Below the pieces are notes generated by a model. That model saw only the letters and a program-made list of their open reading frames with translations. It searched no databases and was not told where the DNA came from. From Bradyrhizobium sp. JYMT SZCCT0180 (GTDB lineage: Bacteria > Pseudomonadota > Alphaproteobacteria > Rhizobiales > Xanthobacteraceae): DNA of 64,000 nucleotides. The stretch lies in the NCBI RefSeq assembly GCF_018130165.1, contig NZ_JAFCLZ010000002.1, positions 1-64,000 of the forward strand, in the 5' to 3' direction. Both the position numbers and the translations under genes were made by a program. Positions 17,301 to 26,503 of this stretch are shown here, in pieces (positions within the stretch are counted from its first letter, which is position 1; each line of letters starts with the position of its first letter).

Positions 17301-17627
17301 CTAACCGGGCCGCCAGTAGCAGTTCATGCGCGGCGTGATGACGATGCCGCTCGGCCGGTATTCCTGCACATAGGTCGCGGTGCAGCTGCGAACCGCATTC
17401 GGGCCCGGATTGTAGCGCGGATAGACATCGGGTTCCCACTGGTCCTGCCGGTAGATCGGCACGCGGCGGAGTGGGCGCCGGCGTTGTGCTGACGCATCGG
17501 TGGCGGCCGGCTTCGCTGCCTGCGCGGTGCGCACCCCCGACGGTGCGGTCTGGGCCTGTGCGCCGCCACCCGGCAACAAGAATCCGGTCAAAATCGCCAC
17601 TACCGCCGCCGTCACAATCCGCTTCAT
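17301..17627 (-). CDS. Small exported hypothetical protein
   Basis: A 108-residue protein with a signal peptide (MKRIVTAAVVAILTGFLL to AQAQ), a basic middle (QRRRPLRRVPIYRQDQWEPDVYPRY in outline) and two cysteines near the C-terminus (RSCTATYVQEY and RMNCYWRPG) that could form a disulfide in the periplasm. I do not recognise a characterised family. It is divergent from the metallopeptidase-like gene at 17749. Confidence 0.72.
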   Translation of the reverse strand: MKRIVTAAVVAILTGFLLPGGGAQAQTAPSGVRTAQAAKPAATDASAQRRRPLRRVPIYRQDQWEPDVYPRYNPGPNAVRSCTATYVQEYRPSGIVITPRMNCYWRPG

Positions 17628-17748
17628 TTCCGCCCACCCAAAGCCTGTTATCGGGCGGTACGGTCTCCGATTGCCGCGCCAAGGTCAACCTTGCGATGAT
17701 ATTCAAAATCAGTAGGCGCGCCGGTGGAACACGCGCTAAACAGGCGAG

Positions 17749-18147
17749 ATGTGGAAGGAAGCAAAAGCGCCGTCGCTCGCCGAAATGGAAGCCATGGCGC
17801 ATGAGGTTTTCGAGCGCCTGCCAAAAGGCTTTCGAGCCCTTTGCGAGGGCGTGATCATCCGCGTCGACGATTTCCCGACCGACGAGGTCCTCGACGAAAT
17901 GCAGGCGCAAAGCGAGTTCGACCTGCTCGGGCTGTTCCAGGGCCTCGGCCTGCCGCAGCAAAGCAATAACGACGTCGCCCGCCTGCCCAACATGATCTGG
18001 CTCTACCGGCGGCCGATCCTGGACTACTGGGCCGAGCATGAGGAAACGCTGGGCCACATCGTCCGCCACGTCCTGATCCACGAAATCGGCCACCATTTCG
18101 GGCTGTCGGATGCCGATATGGAGGGGATCGAGGCCCAAGAGGGGTAG
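17749..18147 (+). CDS. Zincin-like metallopeptidase family protein
   Basis: A 132-residue cytoplasmic protein with the extended zinc motif HEIGHHFGLSD (HExxHxxGxxD) near residue 105, preceded by the family block IWLYRRPILDYW. This matches the small minimal-zincin family often annotated as metallopeptidase family protein. No proteolytic activity has been established for most members as far as I know. The ATG has a weak GGCGAG upstream. It lies 110 bases before leuD on the same strand. Confidence 0.85.
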   Translation: MWKEAKAPSLAEMEAMAHEVFERLPKGFRALCEGVIIRVDDFPTDEVLDEMQAQSEFDLLGLFQGLGLPQQSNNDVARLPNMIWLYRRPILDYWAEHEETLGHIVRHVLIHEIGHHFGLSDADMEGIEAQEG

Positions 18148-18258
18148 GAACGAGTTAGGAGTAGCAGGGTAGGATTGCGCAAATTGGCCTTTTGCCGGGG
18201 CCGTTTTCGCGATAAATCAACGGCCCTATCCCCTCATTTCAGCCGGGAAGTACGATCG

Positions 18259-18864
18259 ATGGACAAGTTCACCACACTGGAAGGCGTCGCTGCGCCCCTG
18301 AAGATCATCAATGTCGACACCGACATGATCATTCCGAAGCAGTACCTGAAGACCATCAAGCGTACCGGCCTTGGCAAGGGTCTTTTTTCGGAACAGCGCT
18401 ACAAGGATGACGGCAGCGAGAATCCGGATTTCATCCTCAACAAGCCCGCCTACCGCAATTCCAAGGTGCTGGTCGCCGGTGACAATTTCGGCTGCGGCTC
18501 GAGCCGCGAGCACGCGCCGTGGGCGCTCTTGGATTTCGGCATCCGCTGCGTGATCTCGACCTCGTTCGGCGACATCTTCTACAACAACTGCTTCAAGAAC
18601 GGCATCCTGCCGATCCGCGTCACCCAGGACGACCTCGACAAACTGTTCGACGACGCCGAGCGCGGCGCCAACGCGACGCTGACCATCGACCTCGCGACCC
18701 AGGAAATCCGCGGCCCCGACGGCGGCACCGTGAAGTTCGAGATCGACCCGTTCCGCAAGCATTGCCTGCTCAACGGTCTCGACGACATTGGCCTGACGAT
18801 GGAGAAGAAGACTTCCATCGACACCTACGAGGCCAAGGCCAAGCAAGAGCGCGCCTGGGCCTGA
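18259..18864 (+). CDS. leuD: 3-isopropylmalate dehydratase small subunit
   Basis: The swivel-domain subunit of isopropylmalate isomerase, partner of LeuC (12475). The 201-residue protein has [16 protein letters not shown] at the start, the substrate-recognition block [17 protein letters not shown] and FKNGILPI. The ATG at 18259 follows GGGAAG and matches the family start; an upstream in-frame start adds 28 unrelated residues. It is separated from leuC by 4.4 kb holding a chemoreceptor and small exported proteins. Confidence 0.97.
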   Translation: MDKFTTLEGVAAPLKIINVDTDMIIPKQYLKTIKRTGLGKGLFSEQRYKDDGSENPDFILNKPAYRNSKVLVAGDNFGCGSSREHAPWALLDFGIRCVISTSFGDIFYNNCFKNGILPIRVTQDDLDKLFDDAERGANATLTIDLATQEIRGPDGGTVKFEIDPFRKHCLLNGLDDIGLTMEKKTSIDTYEAKAKQERAWA

Positions 18865-18904
18865 TCACGGTCGCGCGCTTCGCTCGACAATAGAGACGAC
18901 GCCG

Positions 18905-19690
18905 ATGCGGCCTGACGTCGTCACCTTCTGGCATGGCCCGCTCGATGCGCTGCGGCGGACATGCCTGCGATCGCAGGTCGCAGCGGGCCACAAGGTCACC
19001 GTCTACAGTTTCGACCCGCTTGCCGGCTTGCCCGACGGCGTCGGCAACGCCGAGGCCGAAGCGATCCTGCCGCATTCCTTTTCCGAGCGGCTTCGCCCGC
19101 CGCAGCCGGACGGCAGCTGGCGCGACTGGACCATTCTGCAGTTCAGCGATTTCTTCCGCATGCGGCTGATGGCGGAGAAGGCCGGCCTGTGGCTCGACGC
19201 CGATGTCCTGCTGCTGAAGCCGGTCGAGATCGATCCTGCAAAACCCTATTTCGCCTGGGAGCGGCCGCGCCAGCTCGGCAATTCGGTTTTGTATCTGCCC
19301 CCTGGCGATCCGATCGTGACGGCGTTCGAAAACCTGATGAAGCAGGACGAACTGACGCCGGACTGGCTGGCGCTGCGCCATCGCCTGACCTTCATGCTGC
19401 GGCAACTGCGCGGCGGATCGAACCGCCTCTCAGATATTCGCGTCGCAATCTTCGGTCCGGCCGCCCTCACCGCACTCGCGCGCCGTGGAGGCGAATTGCA
19501 GCACGCATTGCCGAAGCAATCATTCTATGCGGTCCACGCCGAGCCGAGATTATTTTTCGAGCCGTCAGATTTTTCGGCACTGCTGGCCGATCCCGCGATC
19601 GTCGGATTACACATCTCGCCGAAAGGCCGCGGCGGCCAACAGCCGATTCCCGGCAGTCTGTATGCGTGGGCGGCGGAGAAATTTGGTTGA
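18905..19690 (+). CDS. DXD-type glycosyltransferase
   Basis: A 261-residue cytoplasmic protein resembling the glycosyltransferase family with a sugar-binding DXD motif (GT32-like). The key segment is FSDFFRMRLMAEKAGLWLDADVLLLKP, where DAD would hold the nucleotide-sugar metal. HGPLDALRRTCLRSQVAAGHKVTVYSF in outline forms the N-terminal Rossmann-like part. Acceptor and sugar are unknown; a surface polysaccharide or glycolipid is the likely setting. It lies 40 bases after leuD and may be read through from it. Confidence 0.8.
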   Translation: MRPDVVTFWHGPLDALRRTCLRSQVAAGHKVTVYSFDPLAGLPDGVGNAEAEAILPHSFSERLRPPQPDGSWRDWTILQFSDFFRMRLMAEKAGLWLDADVLLLKPVEIDPAKPYFAWERPRQLGNSVLYLPPGDPIVTAFENLMKQDELTPDWLALRHRLTFMLRQLRGGSNRLSDIRVAIFGPAALTALARRGGELQHALPKQSFYAVHAEPRLFFEPSDFSALLADPAIVGLHISPKGRGGQQPIPGSLYAWAAEKFG

Positions 19691-19694
19691 TTCC

Positions 19695-19837
19695 GTCGTC
19701 CCGGCCTTGAGCCGGGACCCATACGCCGCGGCCGTAGTAATTGCAGGCAGTATACGTCGGGGTTTTTCTACCGATAGATCACGCGGTATGGGTCCCCCGA
19801 TGCGCAATTGCGCATCTGAGCTCAAGGCCGGGACGAC
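19695..19837. repeat. Two-hairpin palindromic element, GGGACCCATA class, with TGCGCAATTGCGCA tip
   Basis: GTCGTC and GACGAC ends enclose hairpin GTCCCGG/CCGGGAC, a connecting CCATAC/GTATGG pair and a second hairpin whose apex is the perfect palindrome TGCGCAATTGCGCA (19801-19814). It lies between the convergent glycosyltransferase and lyase genes. Class relatives are at 24075 and 45184. Confidence 0.88.
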
Positions 19838-19859
19838 GTGGACTGTGATGTGAAGGTCT

Positions 19860-20738
19860 CTAATGCCCCATCGCGGCGATCGCGTCCGCAATGGCGATGG
19901 TGCGCTTGGCCATGTCGGCGTGCAGCCGTTCCACCATGCGGCCGTCGAGCTGGATGGCGCCGCGGGAGGCGTTTTCGGGCTGCTGGAACGCCGCGATGAT
20001 CTTGCGCGCTTCCGCAACTTCCTCGACCGGCGGCGTGAAGATCGCGTTGCAGGCCTCGATATGGCTCGGATGGATCAGCGTCTTGCCGTCGAACCCGAGA
20101 TCGCGCCCCTGCGCGCATTCAACCGCAAAGCCGTCGACGTTGCTGATATCGCTGTAGGGCCCGTCGAGGATTTCGAGGCCATGCGCGCGTGCCGCCAGGA
20201 TGCAGTGGATGATCATCGGGATCATCGCGGTCCGGCCCGGCTGCATCCGGATGCGCGTTTCGCGCGAAATGTCGTTCGGCCCGAACACAAAACCCGCGAG
20301 ACGCGTTTCCGAGTCCTTCGACGCCGCGGCGAGCTTGTCCGCGTCCAGCACCGCGCGCGAAGTCTCGATCATGGCCCAGACCCGGATCGAGGTATCCGCG
20401 CCGATGTCGCTGAGGCGATTGGCGATGGCGTTGAGATCGGCGACGCTGGAAATCTTGGGAACCAGGATGCCGTCGGGCCGCGCCTTGCCGGCCATGGTGA
20501 CGTCCTCGATCCACCACGGCGTATCCAGGCTGTTGACCCGGATCAGCACCTCGCGCTTGCCGAACCCGCCGGCCGCGATGGCCTTGGCGATCTGGTCACG
20601 GGCCAGCGCCTTGGCGTCCGGCGCCACCGAATCCTCAAGGTCGAGGATGATACCGTCGGCGGCAAGGTTGCGCGCCTTTTCCAGCGCCCGCGCGTTCGAT
20701 CCGGGCATGAACAACAGACTGCGACGCGGACGGATCAT
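19860..20738 (-). CDS. CoA ester lyase, HpcH/HpaI-CitE family
   Basis: A TIM-barrel lyase of the CitE-like group (citrate lyase beta, malyl-CoA and methylmalyl-CoA lyases). Diagnostic blocks are RPRRSLLFMPGSNARALEKA, DGIILDLEDSVAPD with the metal-binding Glu/Asp, REVLIRVN and GKTLIHPSHIEACN. The metal ligands and CoA-facing Arg are present. The ATG at 20738 is preferred because CAGGAAA lies nine bases before it; an in-frame ATG ten codons upstream lacks this. The exact acyl-CoA substrate is undetermined, and no glyoxylate-pathway gene lies beside it. Confidence 0.9.
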   Translation of the reverse strand: MIRPRRSLLFMPGSNARALEKARNLAADGIILDLEDSVAPDAKALARDQIAKAIAAGGFGKREVLIRVNSLDTPWWIEDVTMAGKARPDGILVPKISSVADLNAIANRLSDIGADTSIRVWAMIETSRAVLDADKLAAASKDSETRLAGFVFGPNDISRETRIRMQPGRTAMIPMIIHCILAARAHGLEILDGPYSDISNVDGFAVECAQGRDLGFDGKTLIHPSHIEACNAIFTPPVEEVAEARKIIAAFQQPENASRGAIQLDGRMVERLHADMAKRTIAIADAIAAMGH

Positions 20739-20836
20739 GGGCTGGTTTCCTGAGGACTTGATCCCCACGCGATATCATTTCAAACGAGCCGCCGAAAGCC
20801 TTGTTCCGGTCATCGGTCTATGGTTAGGCAAGGGCC

Positions 20837-21490
20837 ATGACCGCATTTCCGCAACATCTGATCGACGGCTACCGGACCTTCACCTCGCAGCGACTGCCTA
20901 CGGAACAGTCACGCTACCGGGAACTGTCCGAGCGCGGCCAGTCGCCCGCTGTGATGGTGATCGGCTGCTGTGATTCCCGAGTCTCGCCCGAGGTGATCTT
21001 CGACGCCGGCCCCGGTGAACTGTTCGTGGTCCGCAATGTCGCCAACCTGGTGCCGGTCTATCAGCCGGACGGCGGCGCCCACGGCGTATCCGCGGCGCTG
21101 GAATATGCGGTCAACGTGCTCCGCATCAAGCACGTCGTGGTGCTCGGCCATGCACAATGCGGCGGCATCCGCGCCTTCATCGACAAAATCGAACCTCTGT
21201 CGCCCGGCGATTTCATCGGGCGATGGATGCAGATGTTCATCAAGCCGGGCGAAGTCGTCGAGCAGCGTGACCGCGAGTCGATGCAGGAATTTACGGTGCG
21301 GATCGAAAAGGCGGCGGTGTTCCGCAGCCTCGAGAATCTGATGACGTTTCCGTTCGTGCGCACGCTGGTCGAACGCGGCGAGATGAATCTGCACGGCGCC
21401 TATTTCGGCGTCGCCGAGGGATCGCTGTTCGTGCTCGATCCGACGGCGAAGGAATTCCACGCCGTCAGCGAGATGCAAGGCAGCGTTTAG
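20837..21490 (+). CDS. Beta-class carbonic anhydrase
   Basis: Hydrates CO2 to bicarbonate. The 217-residue protein has the beta-class zinc ligands: Cys in CCDSRVSPE with the Asp-Arg dyad, and the His and Cys in HAQCGG. RNVANLVP and the ALEYAV helix that line the active site are also present. There is no signal peptide, so it is cytoplasmic and probably supplies bicarbonate to carboxylases. The ATG follows AAGGGCC. It is convergent with asd, with only three bases between stop codons. Confidence 0.96.
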   Translation: MTAFPQHLIDGYRTFTSQRLPTEQSRYRELSERGQSPAVMVIGCCDSRVSPEVIFDAGPGELFVVRNVANLVPVYQPDGGAHGVSAALEYAVNVLRIKHVVVLGHAQCGGIRAFIDKIEPLSPGDFIGRWMQMFIKPGEVVEQRDRESMQEFTVRIEKAAVFRSLENLMTFPFVRTLVERGEMNLHGAYFGVAEGSLFVLDPTAKEFHAVSEMQGSV

Positions 21491-21493
21491 GGA

Positions 21494-22528
21494 CTACGCC
21501 GCCTTCTTCTTGGCGCTGATCAGCTTGCGGTTGATCAGGCATTCGGCGATCTGCACCGCGTTCAGCGCCGCGCCCTTGCGCAGATTGTCGGAGACGCACC
21601 ACAGCGACAGTCCGTTCTCGACGGTGGCGTCCTCGCGGATGCGGCTGACATAGGTCGCGTCTTCGCCGGCGGCTTCATAAGGCGTGACGTAACCGCCGGG
21701 CTCATGCTTGTCGATCACAAGGCAACCCGGCGCGTTGCGCAGGATATTGCGCGCTTCATCGGCGGTGATCGGATTCTCGAACTCGATGTTGACGGCTTCG
21801 GAATGGCCGACGAAGACAGGCACGCGCACGCAAGTCGCGGTCAGCCTGATTTTGGGATCAAGAATCTTCTTGGTCTCCATCATCATCTTCCACTCTTCCT
21901 TGGTGTAGCCGTCCTCCATGAACACGTCGATCTCGGGGATGACGTTGAAGGCGATACGCTTGGGGAATTTCTTGTTGATCAGTTCGCTGTTGGTGTAGAC
22001 GGCCTTGGTCTGCGAAAACAATTCGTCCATCGCATCCTTGCCGGCGCCCGACACCGACTGGTAGGTCGCGACCACGACGCGCTTGATGGTGGCCTTGTCG
22101 TGCAGCGGCTTGAGCGCCACCACGAGCTGGGCGGTCGAGCAGTTCGGATTGGCGATGATGTTCTTCTTGGTGAAGCCGGTCACGGCGTCGGCGTTTACTT
22201 CGGGCACGATCAGCGGCACGTCCGGATCCATCCGCCATGCCGACGAATTGTCGATCACGACGGCGCCGGCGGCGCCGATCTTCGGCGACCATTCCTTCGA
22301 CACCGCCCCGCCCGCCGACATCAGGCAGATGTCGATATCGGAGAAATCGTAGTGCTCGAGGGCTTTGCACTTCAGGGTGCGGTCGCCATACGACACCTCG
22401 ACCCCGACGCTGCGGCGTGACGCCAGCGCCACGACCTCGTCCGCGGGGAATTTGCGTTCGTCGAGAATGTTGAGCATTTCCCGCCCGACATTGCCGGTCG
22501 CTCCGACCAGCGCGACTTTGTAACCCAT
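21494..22528 (-). CDS. asd: Aspartate-semialdehyde dehydrogenase
   Basis: NADPH-dependent reduction of aspartyl phosphate to the semialdehyde, the branch point to lysine/DAP, threonine and methionine. The 344-residue protein has GATGNVGREML at the nucleotide site, the catalytic Cys in NPNCSTAQL, SVSGAGKDAMDEL and ATCVRVPVFVGHSE. GGAGAG precedes the ATG. Its DAP product line connects to DapF encoded at 4149. It stands alone on this strand. Confidence 0.98.
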   Translation of the reverse strand: MGYKVALVGATGNVGREMLNILDERKFPADEVVALASRRSVGVEVSYGDRTLKCKALEHYDFSDIDICLMSAGGAVSKEWSPKIGAAGAVVIDNSSAWRMDPDVPLIVPEVNADAVTGFTKKNIIANPNCSTAQLVVALKPLHDKATIKRVVVATYQSVSGAGKDAMDELFSQTKAVYTNSELINKKFPKRIAFNVIPEIDVFMEDGYTKEEWKMMMETKKILDPKIRLTATCVRVPVFVGHSEAVNIEFENPITADEARNILRNAPGCLVIDKHEPGGYVTPYEAAGEDATYVSRIREDATVENGLSLWCVSDNLRKGAALNAVQIAECLINRKLISAKKKAA

Positions 22529-22594
22529 CGTTCACTCTCCGACGAAAAATGCCGTCCCCCCGCCCGCGGCGGAAAGGGAAGAGGCAGCGCTTCT

Positions 22595-23506
22595 ATGCGA
22601 GAAACACCCTCAGTACAACGTTTGCAAGAACGTTTGACCGTTGCGTTTGGGCGTTTGATGCAGTCCTTTTCGGCCGAACCGGCCAAGTCCCATTACAAGC
22701 CCCATTATACGGCGAGAATCCATCCGGCGCTGACCAGCTTTGCGGACGAGCTCCGCGGTACGCTGGCTCGCCTGGTTGCGTATGTAATGACCCTCGCCCT
22801 GCTCGCCATGGGCGGCATGGCGCTGTGGGAACAATTGCCCGATGCCATAGCGATGGACCCCTCGTCCAGAGACGCCTCATTGGGGGACGCCTCACTGAAG
22901 GATGCCTGGAGCCTGGTCGACCGCTCGTCGCGCGCTTTTGCCGTCAGCCAGTTTGATCCGCACGATAAAACAGAGGCTTACGAGATTTTTCGGCACCCGA
23001 AGGGCGGCCGCCGGGACGTCTTCCAGTGGCGCGCCGCCGACAAAAGGCCGGTTGCCGAACTCGAGATCTATCGCCCCGGCAGCGAACTCGGCCATGCCGA
23101 CCCCGCGATCGCGGAGATAGCTGCCCGAATGGACCCAGGCGGCCTGCGCGAGTTGGAAGCCGCGGGCCTGATCGACAGCAAGTTCGGTACCGTGACCCTG
23201 CTGCGCCTGATCAGCGGCGCTGAGGCGGCCCGCGGCTGCCTCGGATTCATGAAGCGCGTCAGCGACTCCCATTTCCGTATCTCCGGCTGGTCGTGCCAGG
23301 GCGACAATCTGCCGGCCCGCCGCGCCGCAATCTCCTGCATGCTGAACCGGCTGACCCTGCTCAGCACCGGAAACGACCCGAAGCTGGCGGAAATATTCGC
23401 CCGCGCCGAACTCAGGCGCGCGGACTGCGCGACCTCGGCCATGCCGGCCCTGTCGGCGGATTGGCTGACTGGCCGAGACAACCCGCGGCTGCGCGGCGCC
23501 TTCTAA
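22595..23506 (+). CDS. Hypothetical protein with one membrane segment
   Basis: A 303-residue protein divergent from asd. One hydrophobic segment (LVAYVMTLALLAMGGMALW) lies at about residues 60-80. The remaining 220 residues are soluble and presumably periplasmic, with five cysteines (GCLGFMK, WSCQGD, ISCMLN, RADCATS among their contexts) that could form disulfides. GAGG lies 11 bases before the ATG, so a start at the internal ATG 22661 is possible. I do not recognise the family. Confidence 0.72.
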   Translation: MRETPSVQRLQERLTVAFGRLMQSFSAEPAKSHYKPHYTARIHPALTSFADELRGTLARLVAYVMTLALLAMGGMALWEQLPDAIAMDPSSRDASLGDASLKDAWSLVDRSSRAFAVSQFDPHDKTEAYEIFRHPKGGRRDVFQWRAADKRPVAELEIYRPGSELGHADPAIAEIAARMDPGGLRELEAAGLIDSKFGTVTLLRLISGAEAARGCLGFMKRVSDSHFRISGWSCQGDNLPARRAAISCMLNRLTLLSTGNDPKLAEIFARAELRRADCATSAMPALSADWLTGRDNPRLRGAF

Positions 23507-23678
23507 TTGCCATACCGCGCCAAGATACTGGTTTTCATGAAACTTTTTCGCCAGTGCCGGCATTATTGTGGTCCGGTGTGGCGCAATTGACCTAGTGACG
23601 CCCACCCTGCCGCAGCTACAATGAACGCCAACCCGATTTGGCGATCGGCCCCAACGGGCTGAGAATGACGAGGATGCG

Positions 23679-24059
23679 ATGACCCCTAAATTCCCTGCTG
23701 CGAGCAAGCTCGTGGTGATGCTTGCTGCAGCCGCCCTCGTTGCGGTCGGCGCGACCGAAGCCAGCGCCCAGTCCAGGGCTCAATACGACAAGGACGGGCG
23801 CCCTTATTACGGACGCAGTGGTCCCAACCGGGTCTACCAGCAGGGTCCGAACACCCGCGTTTATGTCACGACGCGCTCCTGGCTCGACGCCGGCACTGAA
23901 GTGTTGCCGGGCGACCGCAAATTCCAAGACTACGCGTTTCCGCCGGATCTCGGCTACCCGTCATTCGCGCGCGAAAACCTCAATCGCCCGATCGACCGTC
24001 AGCCGCTCAACCCGCCGTCGGACATGGGCGGCTATCCGCAGCGCTTCCCGCTGTATTGA
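23679..24059 (+). CDS. Small exported hypothetical protein
   Basis: A 126-residue protein with a signal peptide (MTPKFPAASKLVVMLAAAALVAV to ASAQ) and a polar Tyr/Pro-rich mature part (YDKDGRPYYGRSGPNRVYQQ and PPDLGYPSFARENLNRP). It has no cysteine and no catalytic motif. It resembles a group of short exported proteins found in Bradyrhizobium whose function is unknown to me. Confidence 0.75.
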   Translation: MTPKFPAASKLVVMLAAAALVAVGATEASAQSRAQYDKDGRPYYGRSGPNRVYQQGPNTRVYVTTRSWLDAGTEVLPGDRKFQDYAFPPDLGYPSFARENLNRPIDRQPLNPPSDMGGYPQRFPLY

Positions 24060-24074
24060 GCCAAAGCCGACAAT

Positions 24075-24198
24075 GTCGTCCCGGGCTTGACCCGGGACCC
24101 ATACGCCGCGGCCCATCGATCTACTAAAGCTGCTCGACGACTTTCTTCGCCATGATAACCGACGGTGGTTATGGGTCCCGGCTCAAGGCCGGGACGAC
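24075..24198. repeat. Two-hairpin palindromic element, GGGACCCATA class
   Basis: GTCGTC/GACGAC ends; hairpin 1 is GTCCCGGG/CCCGGGAC; the connecting stem pairs CCCATA with a distal TATGGG; hairpin 2 is GTCCCGG/CCGGGAC. It fills the gap between the convergent small exported protein gene and leuB. Confidence 0.88.
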
Positions 24199-24218
24199 GA
24201 TGCGGAGAGTCCCTCGGC

Positions 24219-25331
24219 TTACGCGTGCAGCTTCTGCAATTCCTTCAAAATCGCATCGCCCATCTGCGTGGTGCTGGCTGCCGTGGTGCCCTCGGACTTG
24301 ATATCCGCGGTGCGCAGGCCGCTGGCGAGCACGGCGGCAATCGCCGCGTCGACCTTGTCGGCGAGCGCGCCCATGTCGAACGAATAGCGCAGCGCCATGC
24401 CGAACGAGGAGATCATCGCGATCGGATTGGCGAGGCCTTTTCCGGCAATATCGGGCGCCGAGCCGTGCACCGGCTCAAACAGCGAGCGGCGCTTCTTGGT
24501 CTTGGCGTCGATTTCGCCGAGTGAGGCCGAGGGCAGCATGCCGAGCGAACCCGTCAGCATCGCGGCGATATCGGACAGCATGTCGCCGAACAGGTTGTCG
24601 GTGACGATGACGTCGAACTGCTTCGGCGCCTTCACCAGCATCATGCCGCCGGAATCGGCGAGCTGATGCTCCAGCGTCACGTCCTTGTATTCGCGGGCGT
24701 GCACCTGCGTCACCACCTCGTTCCAAAGCACGCCAGACTTCATGACGTTGCGCTTTTCCATCGAGGTCATCTTGTTGCGGCGCTTGCGCGCCAGGTCGAA
24801 CGCGACGCGGGCGATGCGCTCGATCTCGTAGGTGTCATAGACTTGGGTGTCGACGGCGCGCTTCTGGCCGTTGCCGAGATCGGTGATGGTCTTCGGCTCG
24901 CCGAAATAGACGCCGCCGGTCAGCTCGCGCACGATCATGATGTCGAGGCCTTCGACGATCTCGCGCTTCAGGCTGGAGGCTTCCGCCAGCGCCGGATAGC
25001 ACACCGCCGGGCGCAGATTGGCGAACAGGCCAAGATCCTTGCGTAGCCGCAACAGGCCGGCTTCGGGCCGCACGTCATAGGGCACAGCGTCCCATTTCGG
25101 ACCGCCGACCGCGCCGAAGATCACGGCATCGGCCGCCGTCGCCAGCGCCATGTCGCCCTCGCTGATCGAGACCTTGTGGGCGTCATAGGCGGAACCGCCG
25201 ACCAGCCCCTGCTCGGTCTCGAAACGGGCAATGCCTTGCGCGTTGAGCCAGTCGATCAGGCGTTGCACCTCGCCCATCACTTCGGGGCCGATGCCGTCAC
25301 CGGGGAGAAGCAGCAGTTTATGGGTCGCCAT
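24219..25331 (-). CDS. leuB: 3-isopropylmalate dehydrogenase
   Basis: NAD-dependent oxidative decarboxylation of 3-isopropylmalate, the third step of leucine synthesis. The 370-residue protein has [12 protein letters not shown], the VGGPKWD block, [24 protein letters not shown] (metal ligands) and [27 protein letters not shown] precedes the ATG. It is unlinked to leuC and leuD and is flanked by palindromic elements on both sides. Confidence 0.98.
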   Translation of the reverse strand: MATHKLLLLPGDGIGPEVMGEVQRLIDWLNAQGIARFETEQGLVGGSAYDAHKVSISEGDMALATAADAVIFGAVGGPKWDAVPYDVRPEAGLLRLRKDLGLFANLRPAVCYPALAEASSLKREIVEGLDIMIVRELTGGVYFGEPKTITDLGNGQKRAVDTQVYDTYEIERIARVAFDLARKRRNKMTSMEKRNVMKSGVLWNEVVTQVHAREYKDVTLEHQLADSGGMMLVKAPKQFDVIVTDNLFGDMLSDIAAMLTGSLGMLPSASLGEIDAKTKKRRSLFEPVHGSAPDIAGKGLANPIAMISSFGMALRYSFDMGALADKVDAAIAAVLASGLRTADIKSEGTTAASTTQMGDAILKELQKLHA

Positions 25332-25350
25332 GGGGTTTCCTCATCCAATC

Positions 25351-25436
25351 GTCATGGCCGGGCTCGTCCCGGCCATCCACGTCTAACTTTCACCAACAGG
25401 GAAGACGTGGATGCCCGGCACTAGGCCGGGCATGAC
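25351..25436. repeat. Two-hairpin palindromic element, CATCCACG class
   Basis: GTCAT/ATGAC ends; ATGGCCGGG with CCCGGCCAT, connecting CCACGTC/GACGTGG, then ATGCCCGG/CCGGGCAT. It occupies the divergent gap between leuB and the EamA transporter, so it sits within or near two promoters. Confidence 0.88.
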
Positions 25437-25548
25437 GAATACCCGTGAATTCCGCGGGAGTGCTAAAACGCCCGGGGCGGATTGGCAAGGCGGCTTGGAC
25501 AGGCCACAAAGGCTGACAAGCCCGCCCCAAGACGGACATCTCGACCTC

Positions 25549-26412
25549 ATGACCACAGCCATCCTGTTCGCCTTCGCCTCGGCCGGCTTCCTGGGCGCGG
25601 GCGTCGTGACGGCGCAATTCGGGCTGCGAACGGTCGAACCGCTGTCGGGAGCCGCGATCAGCGTCCCCTCGTTCACGCTATTGTTCCTGCTGGTCTCGCC
25701 CCTGCTACTGGCCGGCGAGCCCGTGGTCTGGCGGGCCCTGCCGATCTTCGCCGCGATCGGGCTGGTATTTCCGGCGATGCTGACCCTGCTGACCTTTGCC
25801 TCCAACAGCGCGCTGGGCCCGGTCGTCACCTCGACGCTCGGCAATCTGGCGCCGCTGTTCGCAGTCGCGCTCGCCGTCGTCCTCCTGCATGAACCGCTCC
25901 ACCCGCTGCAATTCGCCGGCCTCGTCATCGCGGTCGCCGGCGCCGTGATCATCACCGTGACCCGGCCGCGCGACCTCGGCGACTGGCGAAGCTGGGCATT
26001 GTTATTGCCGCTCGCCAGCGCCTTACTGCGCGGCGTGGTGCCGCCGATCGTCAAGCTTGGGCTCGAAATCTGGCCGAGCCCGCTCTGGGCCTGCCTGATC
26101 GGCTATGTCGTATCGTCCTTCGTGGTGCTGATCGTGCAGCGCGTCCGCAAGGGGAGCTTCGTCGTGACGGCGCCATGGCCGGGCCGGTTCTGGTTCGCCA
26201 TGACCGGCCTCTGCAACGGCCTCAGCCTGCTGTCGCTGTTCGCCGCCCTGCGCAACGGCCCGATCACGCTGGTCGCACCTGTCGCCGCGATCTATCCGCT
26301 CGTCACCCTGCTGCTCAGCGCCATGGTGCTGCACCACGTACGGATCACACCCCGCATCGTCGCCGGCGCGGTGTTGACGGTTGCCGGCGTGGCGCTGGTG
26401 CTGGTCGGCTGA
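25549..26412 (+). CDS. EamA-family (DMT) transporter
   Basis: A 287-residue inner-membrane protein with ten hydrophobic segments arranged as two repeats of five, the EamA/drug-metabolite transporter layout. Family marks include LGPVVTSTLGNLAPLFAVALA before the ELL-type loop (LLHEPLHPLQFAGLVIAVAGA) in repeat one and PITLVAPVAAIYPLVTLLLS in repeat two. The substrate is unknown. The ATG at 25549 removes a polar N-terminal stretch that would derive from the palindromic element. It may be cotranscribed with the MFS gene 90 bases downstream. Confidence 0.88.
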   Translation: MTTAILFAFASAGFLGAGVVTAQFGLRTVEPLSGAAISVPSFTLLFLLVSPLLLAGEPVVWRALPIFAAIGLVFPAMLTLLTFASNSALGPVVTSTLGNLAPLFAVALAVVLLHEPLHPLQFAGLVIAVAGAVIITVTRPRDLGDWRSWALLLPLASALLRGVVPPIVKLGLEIWPSPLWACLIGYVVSSFVVLIVQRVRKGSFVVTAPWPGRFWFAMTGLCNGLSLLSLFAALRNGPITLVAPVAAIYPLVTLLLSAMVLHHVRITPRIVAGAVLTVAGVALVLVG

Positions 26413-26503
26413 TGTTGCGCAAACGGCACGACACCATTGCTCCCTGCGCGGCTGTGCAAGCCGGCAGCCGCCTGTCACAATCGCGGCCTTGCCGGAGTAT
26501 CCT

